Assembly (NCBI GenBank): GCA_022705365.1
Contig: JAKJEP010000049.1
Location: forward strand, 1 to 14,319
Length of the DNA: 14,319 bases
Direction: 5' to 3'
Source: Planctomycetota bacterium
GTDB lineage: Bacteria; Planctomycetota; Phycisphaerae; Sedimentisphaerales; SM23-30
Below, piece by piece: positions 1 through 9,101 of this stretch (its first letter is position 1; every line of letters starts with the position of its first letter). Position numbers and translations under genes: made by a program. The notes beneath the pieces were generated by a model. The model made no database searches, had not been told where the DNA came from, and saw nothing but the letters and a program-made list of their open reading frames with translations.

Positions 1-2252
1 GCATCGAACTCTACATCAGCGCCTCCGACCTGGACTCTCTGGCCGCCGCGGATCTGGGCGGTTATACCCTCACCGGCGCCGGCGGCGACGGCACGTTCGG
101 CGACGGCAACGAATGGTCCATCCCCGTCAGCGGGGTAACCATCGACAGCCTCTCCGGCCTCGTCCGGCTTACCACGGCCGTTACCCTTTCCGACGATACC
201 TATCGATTGGCCATCGACCCGTCCGTCTCCCTGCTCGACCAGGCGGGCAATCCGGCCCAGATGAACCTTTCCGGCTCCTACCCGCCGGACCTCATCAGCG
301 GCAGCCAGATTGTAATTGCCTTCAGTATCGATACCGCCGGTCCCCCCGCCCCCGATGCTCCCCAGATCGACTTCGCTTCCGACAGCGGCCTGGATGATTC
401 CGACCGCATCACCAACCTCTCCAGCATCCTGGTCCGTATCAACGCCTTGCCGGAAACCACTGTCGAACTCATCTGCAACGGCCGCTCCGCCGGATTTGCC
501 GAAGAAACGGACGCCGGCGAATATCAGTTGTTCATCGACAGCAGCCTCATCCGCGAAGGTGAAAACCTGCTGCTGGCCCGCGCCTTCGACAGCCTCGGCA
601 ACAGCTCGGAATTGTCCGACCTGCAAACCTTCGTGTATGACCAGAACGCCCCCCTCGTTACCGCCATCGTGGTGGATTCCCTCTGGCTCAACTACGGCCC
701 TACCCAGATCAGCATCATCTTTGCAGAAAAGGATATCAACCCTGACTCGGTCCTCAGCCAGGATAATTACCTGCTGCTGGCCGCCGGCGGCGACGGCACC
801 TTTGACGATGGCAACGAAATAGCGATTCAGCCGACCGCCATCCTTTATACCGAAAATACCTATACCCTCACCCTGGTTCTCCCCCAGACGGTCACCAACA
901 CCTCCGAACTGGGCCCGGATGCCTATCGCCTTTTGCTTCCGGCCGGCAGTGGCATTCAGGATATAGCCGGAAACACCATCGAACAATCCGCCTCCCGGGA
1001 TTTCTCCGTCGTTACCGCCGCCGTCATCCACAGCCATGAAACCTACAGCTTCGTTACCGCCGACGGCAACCGGATCAAAGTCATGATCCAGGGCGACGGC
1101 GATGCCTCCATCCTGCTGGGCGAGGCGGTGGGTACCGAAAATACCATCGAACAAATCGTCCTGACCAATACCAACGATAACACCACGCTGAAAATAACCG
1201 CCTCCAGCGGCTCTTTGCCCTTCTCCATCGGTACGATTTTGTGCGATTCACCCCTCGGGTCCATCTCCACCGCCAAAGCCGCCATCACCGATGTAATCCG
1301 TGTTCAGCAGAGTATTTCCAAACTTCTCGTCGGCGCCATCGGCGACAATGCCTCCTTCCACCTGGTCTCCAGCAACACCACTGCGGAACCCAATAAAAAC
1401 GGCCTGAAAATCTATGCCGATACCATCGGCCAGAATGTCTCCTTTGACATTACCGGCCACTTGCAATCATTCCAGGCAGATAACTATGAAAGCGGAGAAT
1501 TAACCGCCCAGTCCATTTCCCGTTTCGCCATTACCAACGGCAATCTCGGCGCGGCTCTGGCCGTGACGGATGATTTGGAAAATCTGGTTATCCCGCACGG
1601 TGATCTCACCGGTAATCTCACGGCAGGCGACCGCATCGGCACGATTCAGGTCCGCCGCGGCACGGTCAACGCCGATATCCGGGCTGCCGAAATCAACGCC
1701 ATCCTGGCCCGGGCCTTCACCGGCGCCCTGATCCGGACCGATACCTTCCTCAACAAAATAAAAATCGGCAGCGGCCAGGATACCACGATCTCCGCCGGCA
1801 CCGACCTGTTCACCCTGAAGTGCAGCGGTCATCTCATCCAGTCCACCCTTGCCGCCGGTGCCAGCCTCGAAAAAATCCGTATCGGCGGGGATGCCCTTGA
1901 CAGCTTCTTCCTCTCCGGCACGGACCTCGGCCCCGACGCCCAGCTTGGCGGAAACAACGACCTGTTCAACGACGGCAATCTTAACCTCACCGTCAAAGGC
2001 GCCTATCTGGGCAGTATTGCCGCTGCGGCTGTGAACCCCGGCAGTGATCTGGCCTATTTCACCGCGGACGATTCCTCCGCCGCGGATGCGGTCCTGACCG
2101 TAAAGTTCAGCCGGAACACCCTCCTGGAAACCACCCACGACTCCCTCTTTGGTCTGCTTGCTGGCGGTTCCATCCAACCCTTCAAAGCCCGCGGCCAGCT
2201 CTACCAGGCCCCTCTGGCCATCGACCAGTTCCGCATGATGCTGCTGGAGTAA
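1..2252 (+). CDS. Large secreted/surface protein with Ig-like repeats and beta-helix-like C-terminus (5'-partial)
   Basis: The reading frame is open from base 3 to the TAA at 2250-2252, giving 749 residues without a natural start, so the N-terminus lies outside the window. Two similar modules carry an Asp/Gly loop of the form GGDGTFxDGNE (about residues 26-37 and 262-272). They resemble bacterial SbsA/Big_5-type Ig-like domains and end in 'QAGNPA' or 'IAGNTI'. Between them, about residues 118-212, is another bacterial Ig-like domain with the typical 'DDSDRITN' start and 'RAFDSLGNSSELS' end. From about residue 340 onward the chain consists of short, regularly spaced hydrophobic strands with Gly/Asn/Asp turns, like a beta-solenoid. 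No catalytic motif was found and the chain ends at 'FRMMLLE' with no sorting tail. Such giant proteins are common in planctomycetes. An adhesin or cell-envelope role is inference. It converges on the next gene with 4 bases between stops. Confidence 0.8.
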   Translation, partial: IELYISASDLDSLAAADLGGYTLTGAGGDGTFGDGNEWSIPVSGVTIDSLSGLVRLTTAVTLSDDTYRLAIDPSVSLLDQAGNPAQMNLSGSYPPDLISGSQIVIAFSIDTAGPPAPDAPQIDFASDSGLDDSDRITNLSSILVRINALPETTVELICNGRSAGFAEETDAGEYQLFIDSSLIREGENLLLARAFDSLGNSSELSDLQTFVYDQNAPLVTAIVVDSLWLNYGPTQISIIFAEKDINPDSVLSQDNYLLLAAGGDGTFDDGNEIAIQPTAILYTENTYTLTLVLPQTVTNTSELGPDAYRLLLPAGSGIQDIAGNTIEQSASRDFSVVTAAVIHSHETYSFVTADGNRIKVMIQGDGDASILLGEAVGTENTIEQIVLTNTNDNTTLKITASSGSLPFSIGTILCDSPLGSISTAKAAITDVIRVQQSISKLLVGAIGDNASFHLVSSNTTAEPNKNGLKIYADTIGQNVSFDITGHLQSFQADNYESGELTAQSISRFAITNGNLGAALAVTDDLENLVIPHGDLTGNLTAGDRIGTIQVRRGTVNADIRAAEINAILARAFTGALIRTDTFLNKIKIGSGQDTTISAGTDLFTLKCSGHLIQSTLAAGASLEKIRIGGDALDSFFLSGTDLGPDAQLGGNNDLFNDGNLNLTVKGAYLGSIAAAAVNPGSDLAYFTADDSSAADAVLTVKFSRNTLLETTHDSLFGLLAGGSIQPFKARGQLYQAPLAIDQFRMMLLE

Positions 2253-2256
2253 TGCC

Positions 2257-4878
2257 TCATTGGTACGCAGAGACGCAATGAACCGGATCCGCCGGGTCGG
2301 TGCAATCCAGCCACTGGCTCATAAAAGCGGCAAAATCGGCCAGGTCCACATAACAATTCCGGTCAAAATCCCGGTCCAGAAAACCCCAGTCTCCGCACAC
2401 CAGTTTGATTGCCTCGCCGGGATGTGCGTACAAATAATCAATATTTTCCTGCGTCAAAGCAATGTCGTAAAGCTGTACTTCATCTATCTGACCGTTAAAA
2501 TGGAATCGTCTGACCTCCGCCGGCCAGCTTCTGGCGCCTACGTAAAACAAAGAATCATCGTTCAGGTTCGAAGCTCCAAAAACCGTGCTGTCTCCGGTTT
2601 GCGACTGGAGAACACCATCGACGTATAACCGGACGCCATTCGTTTTCCCCCTTTCGAGCACCCCTCCCAGATGATGCCATGCCCCGTCGTTGAGCACGGT
2701 ATTGGAATAGATGTTGATAGTCGCGCCCCCCATGAGGCGGACCTGGTAGCCCACCTTGTTATCGAGTATATGAAGTCCATGTCCCGAGCCGTCCCGCAGA
2801 TGTCCTTTGCCGGCAAGGACGGCGACAGCCGGGCCGAGAACCGTGTCAAGCTGGGGATCATCAAATTTTGCCCAGACGGCCAGACTGGCGTTTCCGGTTC
2901 CTATGCCCAGGGTCGTAACACCACCCATATCCACAAAATCATCCGTGCCATCGAAATCCAGGGCAAACGAACCGGCCGCCTGGCCCGCCGCCCAAACCGG
3001 TCCGTTGGTCAGGGTGCCGTTATGGCTGCCGGGTCCCACTTCATCCAGGGCCGTCAAAAATACATTGGGATCGGCCGGCGGCGGGTCCATGTTCGGATTC
3101 GTATCCAGCTTCCAGTGTCCCATGAGGCCCACCGGTGCCGGGGCCGGACCTACGGCCTGTATCAGCACCGGCCGCAGCATGGGCCAGGTATTCTCCGCGT
3201 ACAGAATCGCAACCAATTCCTCATAGGCCGCGTTGAATACCGACTGCCGGCCCTGGTTCAGCGTGTTCCGGTACAGTTCCTGGTCCAGCGCCGCCCGGAT
3301 GCGGAACAGCCGCCAGCGCCACCCGCAGCGGGCCTGCCCCGTCATATTCGCCTCGGCCTGCTCCAGCAACTGATACGCCGTCACCGCACTGGCGCCGATC
3401 TGGTTCCGCCAGTGGTTTTGCTGGAAAATATCGACGGCCGATTTCACGGCATCCACCACGGCCGGTGAAAATTCAAAGGCGATATACTCACCCACCGTAT
3501 CCATGGTCGGCTTGTCGGGCGCCCAGTAAAGCTGCGAGCAGATAACCTTGTTAATGTCTTCATAAATTCCCTCCGAATAGGGAAAACCGCCGGAGAGAAT
3601 GTGTTTGGTCTGGTCCCAGCGCTGCTGGAGCCGCCCGGGCATCGGATTGGCGCCGTAGCCGCCCCACGGATCCTGCCCCCACATGCTGATATCAGGGAAG
3701 TTCACAGCCGGCAAGCCCCCCGGCACGCCATGTTCCAGCGGGTAAGCAGGATAGTCCTCAAAGTTGTCGATCATGAGGTAGTCCACCCAATCTGGTCTTT
3801 GTTGGTTAAATTGTTCCGTGATTCCCTCCCATTCCCCATACGCCCAGCGGTTAAAGTACCAGGTGGACATAATCACCTTTCCCTGCGGGTACGCGCTGCG
3901 GTAAGCCCCTACCAGCAATTCCGCCATTCGCAGATACCCATTGCTGCCCCAGGGAGCACATTGGGCGCAGGTGCAGCCGCCGTTGTCATACGGTGCGAAG
4001 AACCAGTAGTCCAGGCCCACACTCTGGAAGGCATCGATCATCTCCTGCACATACCCTATCTCCATTTCCGGCACCCCCGGTTTGCTGGGACAAAGTTCTA
4101 CGCCGATGTTATAGATGCGGGGACCATTCAGAGTATGATAATGCTCATGATTCACGGTACTGTCATCGGCGCGCAGTTCCACCGGACCATCTTTGTACCC
4201 GTCGTTGCAGATGCAGCCCATACTGGCGTTCAGCCCCAGGTCTTTAACAATCTGCAATAGTGCCCGCAGCCGTACCAACTGCGCCTGGGCCGCCGGATCG
4301 TTGATACTGGTGTACACTTCCCGCCCAAACCATACCAGAAAACTGTTCGCCCCCCATAGCGACAGATCCTCTATATAGTTCGTTACCTCTTCCACCGGTG
4401 CCACGTGATAAAAATTATTAAAGTGGGTGGCCAGGTAGATACCCCGGACCGGGCAGGCCGGTATGGAGGTACCGCGCCAGGAACCGGCGGTAAAGCCCGT
4501 GGTGTCATAAGCGGAGGTGTGCAGGAATTTGCCCACCCCATAAAGCAATCCCCGGTTGTCATTCCCGCGGATGTGGATTACGCCGCTGCTGACGTCGCTG
4601 ATCTGAAATCCTTCCGCCCCGATCCCGGCTTCGACAACCAGCTCCACCGTTAGCGGTGCAGTTCCCTCCGTGAGGACCGTCGCCCCGCAGCGGCTCTGCA
4701 CCAGGCGGGTAAACACCCCGGCGATCTTGGTAACCACCGGGTCCGGCAGCGCCGGCAGCGCCAGCCGAATCGAAGTCACCGCCTCACCCTGTACTTCCGC
4801 GGAAAGCAGGAAAGGTAAAAATAATATGGAACCCCAAAATAATCTTGTCACTAACGATTTGAATAATCCTTTTTTCAT
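2257..4878 (-). CDS. Secreted GH20/GH67-like barrel protein with LamG and dockerin-like tail
   Basis: Predicted protein of 873 residues. The ATG at 4878 is chosen over a more upstream ATG (4959) because it has GGAG 7 bases upstream and begins a clear signal peptide (MKKGLFKSLV..., hydrophobic to about residue 26). Residues about 35-120 look like the small N-terminal domain that precedes GH20 and GH67 barrels ('GNDNRGLLYGVGKFL'). Residues about 140-575 are a TIM-barrel-like region with PYDNGGCTCAQC (296-307), reminiscent of DUF4838 proteins, and a conserved YSEGIYEDINK (434-444) offering acidic candidates E436, E440 and D441. The canonical GH20 Asp-Glu pair is not evident, so the exact family and substrate are open. 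Residues about 585-815 form a LamG jelly-roll. C828, C842, C859 and C868 bracket a dockerin-like EF-hand loop (DRDFDRNCYVD). The barrel is closely paralogous, without gaps, to the C-terminal part of the adjacent upstream gene. Confidence 0.8.
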   Translation of the reverse strand: MKKGLFKSLVTRLFWGSILFLPFLLSAEVQGEAVTSIRLALPALPDPVVTKIAGVFTRLVQSRCGATVLTEGTAPLTVELVVEAGIGAEGFQISDVSSGVIHIRGNDNRGLLYGVGKFLHTSAYDTTGFTAGSWRGTSIPACPVRGIYLATHFNNFYHVAPVEEVTNYIEDLSLWGANSFLVWFGREVYTSINDPAAQAQLVRLRALLQIVKDLGLNASMGCICNDGYKDGPVELRADDSTVNHEHYHTLNGPRIYNIGVELCPSKPGVPEMEIGYVQEMIDAFQSVGLDYWFFAPYDNGGCTCAQCAPWGSNGYLRMAELLVGAYRSAYPQGKVIMSTWYFNRWAYGEWEGITEQFNQQRPDWVDYLMIDNFEDYPAYPLEHGVPGGLPAVNFPDISMWGQDPWGGYGANPMPGRLQQRWDQTKHILSGGFPYSEGIYEDINKVICSQLYWAPDKPTMDTVGEYIAFEFSPAVVDAVKSAVDIFQQNHWRNQIGASAVTAYQLLEQAEANMTGQARCGWRWRLFRIRAALDQELYRNTLNQGRQSVFNAAYEELVAILYAENTWPMLRPVLIQAVGPAPAPVGLMGHWKLDTNPNMDPPPADPNVFLTALDEVGPGSHNGTLTNGPVWAAGQAAGSFALDFDGTDDFVDMGGVTTLGIGTGNASLAVWAKFDDPQLDTVLGPAVAVLAGKGHLRDGSGHGLHILDNKVGYQVRLMGGATINIYSNTVLNDGAWHHLGGVLERGKTNGVRLYVDGVLQSQTGDSTVFGASNLNDDSLFYVGARSWPAEVRRFHFNGQIDEVQLYDIALTQENIDYLYAHPGEAIKLVCGDWGFLDRDFDRNCYVDLADFAAFMSQWLDCTDPADPVHCVSAYQ

Positions 4879-4908
4879 CCTGATACTCCGGCTTGTAAGG
4901 GAACAGCT

Positions 4909-4925
4909 ATTATATCCTTCGGATA
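4909..4925 (-). promoter_or_regulatory. Candidate promoter -10 with overlapping dyad, upstream of the barrel-LamG gene
   Basis: On the minus strand a perfect TATAAT (4914-4909) lies in the 91-base gap between the two barrel genes, with the expected start point about 24 bases before the ATG at 4878. A 13-bp dyad, TATCC-GAA-GGATA (4925-4913), overlaps the -10 box and could be an operator. No good -35 hexamer is seen at 16-18 bases, so this is only a candidate. If real, it would let the downstream gene be expressed apart from the two genes above it. Confidence 0.35.
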
Positions 4926-4969
4926 CCTTGCTCTCACGTAAAACACTTCTTCCTGTCATGTAATTAATC

Positions 4970-7866
4970 TCAGGGCTGCCCCTGCGCCGGCCCCACCGCC
5001 TGAATCAGCACCGGCCGCAGCATGGGCCAGGCATTCTCCGCCCGGGTAATCGCCAGCAGTTCCTCGTAGGCCTTCTGGAATACCTCCTGCCGGCCCTGGT
5101 TCAGGGTGTTCCGGTACAGTTCCTGGTCCAGGGTCGCCCGAACCCGGAACAGCCGCCAGCGCCAGCCGCTCCGCGCCTGGGGCGTTAATTTCTTCTCGGC
5201 CTGTTCCAGCAACTGATAGGCCGTCACTGCGCTGGCATCGATCTGGCTGCGCAGGTGGTTCTTCTCGAAGATCTTCACGATCTCCGCCATGTCATCGGCC
5301 GCCTCCGGCGAGAATTCAAAGGCGGCATAGTCTTTGACCGCTTCGATGGCCGGGCGGTCGGGATCCCACCAAAGTCGAGCGCAAATCACTTTGTTGATGT
5401 CTTCGTAGATACCCTCCGAATACGGAAAGCCCCCGGAAAGCTTCTCTTTGGTCTGGTCCCAGCGCTGCTGGAGTCGCCCCGGGTGCGGGTTGGCCCCATA
5501 GCCGCCCCAGGGATCCTGGCCGTACATGCTGATATCAGGGAAATTCAAGAGCGGCAGTCCGCCCGGCACGCCATGGTCTAACGGATAGCGCGGATATTCC
5601 TCGAAATTATCACACATGATGTAGTCCACCCAATCCGGCTTCTCCGCCTTGAACCGGGCGGTGATCCCGTCCCATTCGCCGATACCCCACCGGTCGAAGT
5701 ACCAGGTGCTCAGAATCACCTTTCCCTGGGGGAAGGCTTTCTTGTAGGCCCGTGCGATGGGTTCCGCCATGCGGAGGTAGCCATTCGAGCCCCAGGGTGC
5801 GCATTTCGGGCAGGTGCAGCCGCCGTTGTCATAGGGTGCAATAAACCAGTAGTCCAGCCCCACGCTCTGGAAAGCGTCGAATTTCTCCTGGCAGTAGCCC
5901 ATCTCCATTTCGGGCACGCCCGGTTTGCTGGGGCATAGTTCGGGACCCATGATGTAGATCCGCGGTCCATTCGCAGTATGGTAGTGCGGGCGATCGACCG
6001 TGCTGTCTTCGGCACGCAGTTCCACGGGGCTGTTTTTGTAACCACCATTGGCGATACAGCCCAGGCTGGCGTTCAGCCCCAAATCTTTTGCTATTTTCAG
6101 CAGGGCGCGCAAGCGGTCGAGGTGCTTTTGCGCCTCCGGATCGTTAATCCCGTTATATACTTCCAGGTCGAACCAGACCAGAAAACTGTTCACTCCCCAA
6201 AGAGACAAATCCTCTATGTATTGCGTCACTTCCTCGATCGGAGCGACATGATAGAAGTTCTGCATGTGGGTCGCAAGGTACATGCCGCGGACCGGCATCT
6301 TCGGCACGGAGACTCCGCGCCACGTGCTGGGTGTGAATCCCCGGCTGCCGTAGGAAGAAGTATGCAGAAACTTGCCGGCTCCGTAGAGCACTCCACGCAT
6401 GTCATTGCCGATAATTCGGATGGTGCCTTGGGGGCCATCGGCGATCTGGAACCCTTCCTCGCCGATGCCCGGCTCGATGGACAACTCCACCGTCAGCGGC
6501 GCATCGCCCTCCCGGACGACCTTCGCTTCGCAGCGGCTCTCGATTTGGCGCACCACTATACCTGCGATGTTCTGCACCGCCAGGCTCGGCTGCGGCGGAA
6601 GAACCAGGCGAAGCGATTTCACCGTTTCAGCCAACGGCAGCAATTGGATCTCCTGCCACACCATGGGGGCCGCCTCGCCGACCGGGTGGCCGGCCGGCGG
6701 ATTAAAGGCAAGTTTCGGCAGCTTGGGAAAAACGATGTTCGTGAAATTCGCGGAATAGCAGAGCCAGGCGGTCCGGCCGTCCGCGCTGATGAACTTGGAG
6801 GGAATATTCGCGAAATAAGCCTGCTCGCCGAAGTTCTGCATATAGACGGCCAGCTTCCACGGACCCGTGATGAGGTCGGACTCCAGAATATACGTGTTCA
6901 TCTTCGAGACCGTATCGCCGCCGTCGTTGATGACCATCAGGTATTTCTTCAGCCCCGGGTTGTAGGTGATGGTCACGCCGCCGCAATGGTTGTTCCAGTT
7001 CACCAGCGGTTTGATCTGCGAGAAATCCTGCGTCCAGACGGCTTTCCCCTGGCCGTCGTGGCCCGCAAAGAATTCGTACCGGCTCACATCGTTTATATTC
7101 TGAGGGCTGGGCAGAACCCGGGCCATATAGATCTGGTCTCCCGTAACCCAACTGAGATTCGCGGGCCGGGATTTCACATCGGGATCCGTTGCCCCATGGC
7201 CGACCAGATAGGCTTTGCCATCCGGCGAATACTGCATGTTCTTTCCAAAATCGACTATGTGCGGAACTCCCATCTTCACCGGCCCGTTGACCCTGGCCGG
7301 TTCCCCAAAAAGCGGGCGTTCGGGCGTGTGCGGGGTGTCGGTCCAGGTTTTTCCATAATCCCTGGAGTAGCGAAATCCCACAAACGGCCCCAGAATATCC
7401 CAGTTGAGTCCCGCGCAGGGATCCCCGTCCGAATCGTTGAGACAATAGGTTCCGTAATACCAGACACCGTTGTAAACCAGATTGGCGCAGGGGTAGCGGC
7501 CCGAATAGGGGGCCGCGCTGCCCTGATAAATGCCGGCGTCCGTGAAGGTGAGGTGCAGGGGATCCTCGCCAAGGATGGCAGCGTGGCCGGTGGTTGCTTT
7601 TGCGCCGGACCAGGACGCCGACGTAACGCCATTCAGGAATCCATCCGTCCAGGGCGAGTACAACTTCCCGTCTGCCGCCCAGGAGGGATACCACGTATCC
7701 CCGATCATATGGGACAGGTCCTTAGGATCATCGTTGTAGGTAGCGTACCTGCCCGTGAAAGCGATACCGGTAATTTCGGCGGTTCCTCCCCGCCTAGACA
7801 CCCGGCCCCGTAGCTCGACATAAATCCGAATAGGCAAAAAGCAGCTTGTAACAGTCCTGTTTTCAT
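4970..7866 (-). CDS. Beta-propeller (sialidase-like) fused to GH20/GH67-like barrel; apparent 1-base frameshift
   Basis: A long frame covers 4970 to about 7774. It begins with a sialidase/GH43-like beta-propeller that includes an Asp-box, SRDYGKTW (residues 168-175 of the repaired protein). The region from about residue 416 to the end (965) is the barrel module shared with the next gene, including YDNGGCTCPKC. It stops just where the paralogue continues into LamG. In its own frame the long ORF can only start at a TTG (7894) and has a non-secretory N-terminus. One frame over, the ATG at 7866 has AGGAG 7 bases upstream and encodes MKTGLLQAAFCLFGFMSSYG, a good signal peptide; GAGC at 20-23 may be a weak lipobox. 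The leader GGAGTATC..ATGAAAA matches that of the downstream paralogue. One added A near 7775 would join the frames as ...EEPPK-ITGIAFTG.... The enzyme is therefore either disrupted or affected by a sequence error. It follows the GH172 gene by 31 bases, probably in one operon. Confidence 0.75.
7771..7778 (-). other. Frame-disruption site between signal peptide and propeller
   Basis: On the minus strand the run CCGCCGAAATTACC is read as P-P-K-L-P in the signal-peptide frame and as ..A-E-I-T-G in the enzyme frame. Restoring a fourth A would give P-P-K-I-T-G and one continuous secreted protein of 965 residues. No canonical slippery heptamer is present, so a deletion or a homopolymer error is more likely than programmed frameshifting. 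Confidence 0.7.
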
Positions 7867-7897
7867 GGGGATACTCCTGCTGGAATGAAATCAACTT

Positions 7898-9037
7898 TTA
7901 TGGCTGGTCTTTTTTCGGTGCTTCCCCTCGTGAGGATCTCAGCAGATCCTGGATCCGCTCGGCCGCCGGCGGCAGAGGGGCGTGCTTATATCCGGCCGGA
8001 TGGTCCTGATACCAGTAAAACACCGTGGCATAATCGACCCATCCCCCGCCTTCGCTTTTCCGCTGTTTGAACGTCGCCAGGTCCGGGTGGTCGCGGTATT
8101 CATATTCCCAGTTGATCGTCCAGGTAATCTCCCGGTTGAACCGGATCGGCATGTAATCGTGGAAACGGTACATCGACAGGAAGTTGATATCGCCCGGTGC
8201 CACCACCGTCATCCCGGCATGATGGCCGGCGAAGGTCCGCTGAATGCCCCAGCTAAAGGTAAAGGAATCTTCCGAGCCCAGATAGTCCAGGTGGCGCACT
8301 TTCCCGTCAATGTCCACTTCGTTGTTCCCCTCCACGATCATGGCAAAACCTCGGAAAACCGGCTCGTCGGTGACAATGCTGAATTGCCGGCCCAGAATAT
8401 GGCCGGCGCCGCGGGTGTGAAAGAAGGTTTCTATCGATTCGTTGGTTAACTGGAACACCCGGCGGTCATAGGTCGCGTGGAAGTAGCCCAGCGACGGATC
8501 CCAGCGTTCCAGCGTTTCCCATTCCACATAACTGTAGTTGCTCAGCTTCACGTCCGAGTCATTCCGCAGCACAACTTTCGCGGCCGTTTGAAAGGGCATG
8601 GGAATGTAAACATTGTAGCTGCCGGGAGCGCACTCGATCAGATTCGAGGTGAAGTCCATGCTTTTCCCGTTGCAGCCGTCGCCGAAAAAGTCGCCCAGAG
8701 GGCACTGCACCGCCGGTTCGGCCTCATCATCAAAGTAGATGAGCAGCACCACCCCGCGCGTCGAAATCGCAGGTTGCGCGTGACGCGTGGTATGAATGTG
8801 CGTGATGACGCCGGGCCCTTTCAGGTCCGCCACGGTAATGGCGGTGTGGGCGTTGAGCGGCTCCAGGTTGGGGTAGCGGTCCAGCCCCCAGCCGCCATTG
8901 GAAAATCCCGTCGTCCGGTTCTTCTGGATAACCGGCAAGGAATGGTTGGCCGGGTCTTCCGCTGCCCCCAGGGATACGGTTAAACCGCTGATGAAAAATA
9001 CCAGAACCAGAACGCTTCTTTTACCTCTGCCTGTCAT
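7898..9037 (-). CDS. Secreted GH172 (DUF2961) family glycosidase
   Basis: Predicted protein of 379 residues. The ATG at 9037 is preceded by a near-perfect Shine-Dalgarno, AAGGAGG, 6 bases away. It starts a signal peptide (MTGRGKRSVLVLVFFISG, probable cleavage near residues 25-26). The DUF2961 hallmarks are in order: GFSNGGWGLDRYPNLEPLN (44-62), GPGVITHIHTT (75-85), YFDDEAEPAVQCPLGDFFG (101-119), and VEGNNEVDIDG...GSEDSF (235-258). E240 and E256 sit where the two catalytic glutamates of GH172 are expected. Characterised GH172 members act on alpha-fructofuranosyl linkages (difructose anhydride) and on D-arabinofuranosides. The fit to this family is strong but the substrate here is unknown. Length is normal for a compact member. 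It lies first in a tight run with the propeller-barrel gene. Confidence 0.88.
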   Translation of the reverse strand: MTGRGKRSVLVLVFFISGLTVSLGAAEDPANHSLPVIQKNRTTGFSNGGWGLDRYPNLEPLNAHTAITVADLKGPGVITHIHTTRHAQPAISTRGVVLLIYFDDEAEPAVQCPLGDFFGDGCNGKSMDFTSNLIECAPGSYNVYIPMPFQTAAKVVLRNDSDVKLSNYSYVEWETLERWDPSLGYFHATYDRRVFQLTNESIETFFHTRGAGHILGRQFSIVTDEPVFRGFAMIVEGNNEVDIDGKVRHLDYLGSEDSFTFSWGIQRTFAGHHAGMTVVAPGDINFLSMYRFHDYMPIRFNREITWTINWEYEYRDHPDLATFKQRKSEGGGWVDYATVFYWYQDHPAGYKHAPLPPAAERIQDLLRSSRGEAPKKDQP

Positions 9038-9101
9038 TATGGCCTCCTTAAAGGGAAACAATAGAACACCAATTCAGCCCATTACGTTTACCGTGTAAAA
9101 G

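Noticed and set aside
1500..2177. 225-codon open frame on the minus strand within the surface-protein gene
   Set aside because: Gly-rich, low-complexity translation antisense to a clear Ig/beta-helix coding frame; a shadow.
2230..2300. Bidirectional terminator between the convergent stops at 2252 and 2257
   Set aside because: No convincing stem with a T-run was found on either strand.
2671..3468. 265-codon + strand open frame opposite the LamG/barrel gene
   Set aside because: Arg/His-rich translation without motifs; the minus strand carries recognised domains across the same bases.
4879..4959. N-terminal extension of the barrel-LamG protein to the ATG at 4959
   Set aside because: It would put 27 charged residues before the signal peptide and has no ribosome site; the ATG at 4878 has GGAG at good spacing.
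5978..7813. 611-codon open frame on the + strand, antisense to the propeller-barrel gene
   Set aside because: The protein is rich in Arg/His/Val without any domain, has no plausible ribosome site, and mirrors the codon bias of the real minus-strand gene.
7867..7894. TTG start at 7894 for the propeller-barrel protein
   Set aside because: It lies inside the ribosome-site region, begins only 4 bases from the preceding stop region, and gives a non-secretory N-terminus unlike the paralogue.
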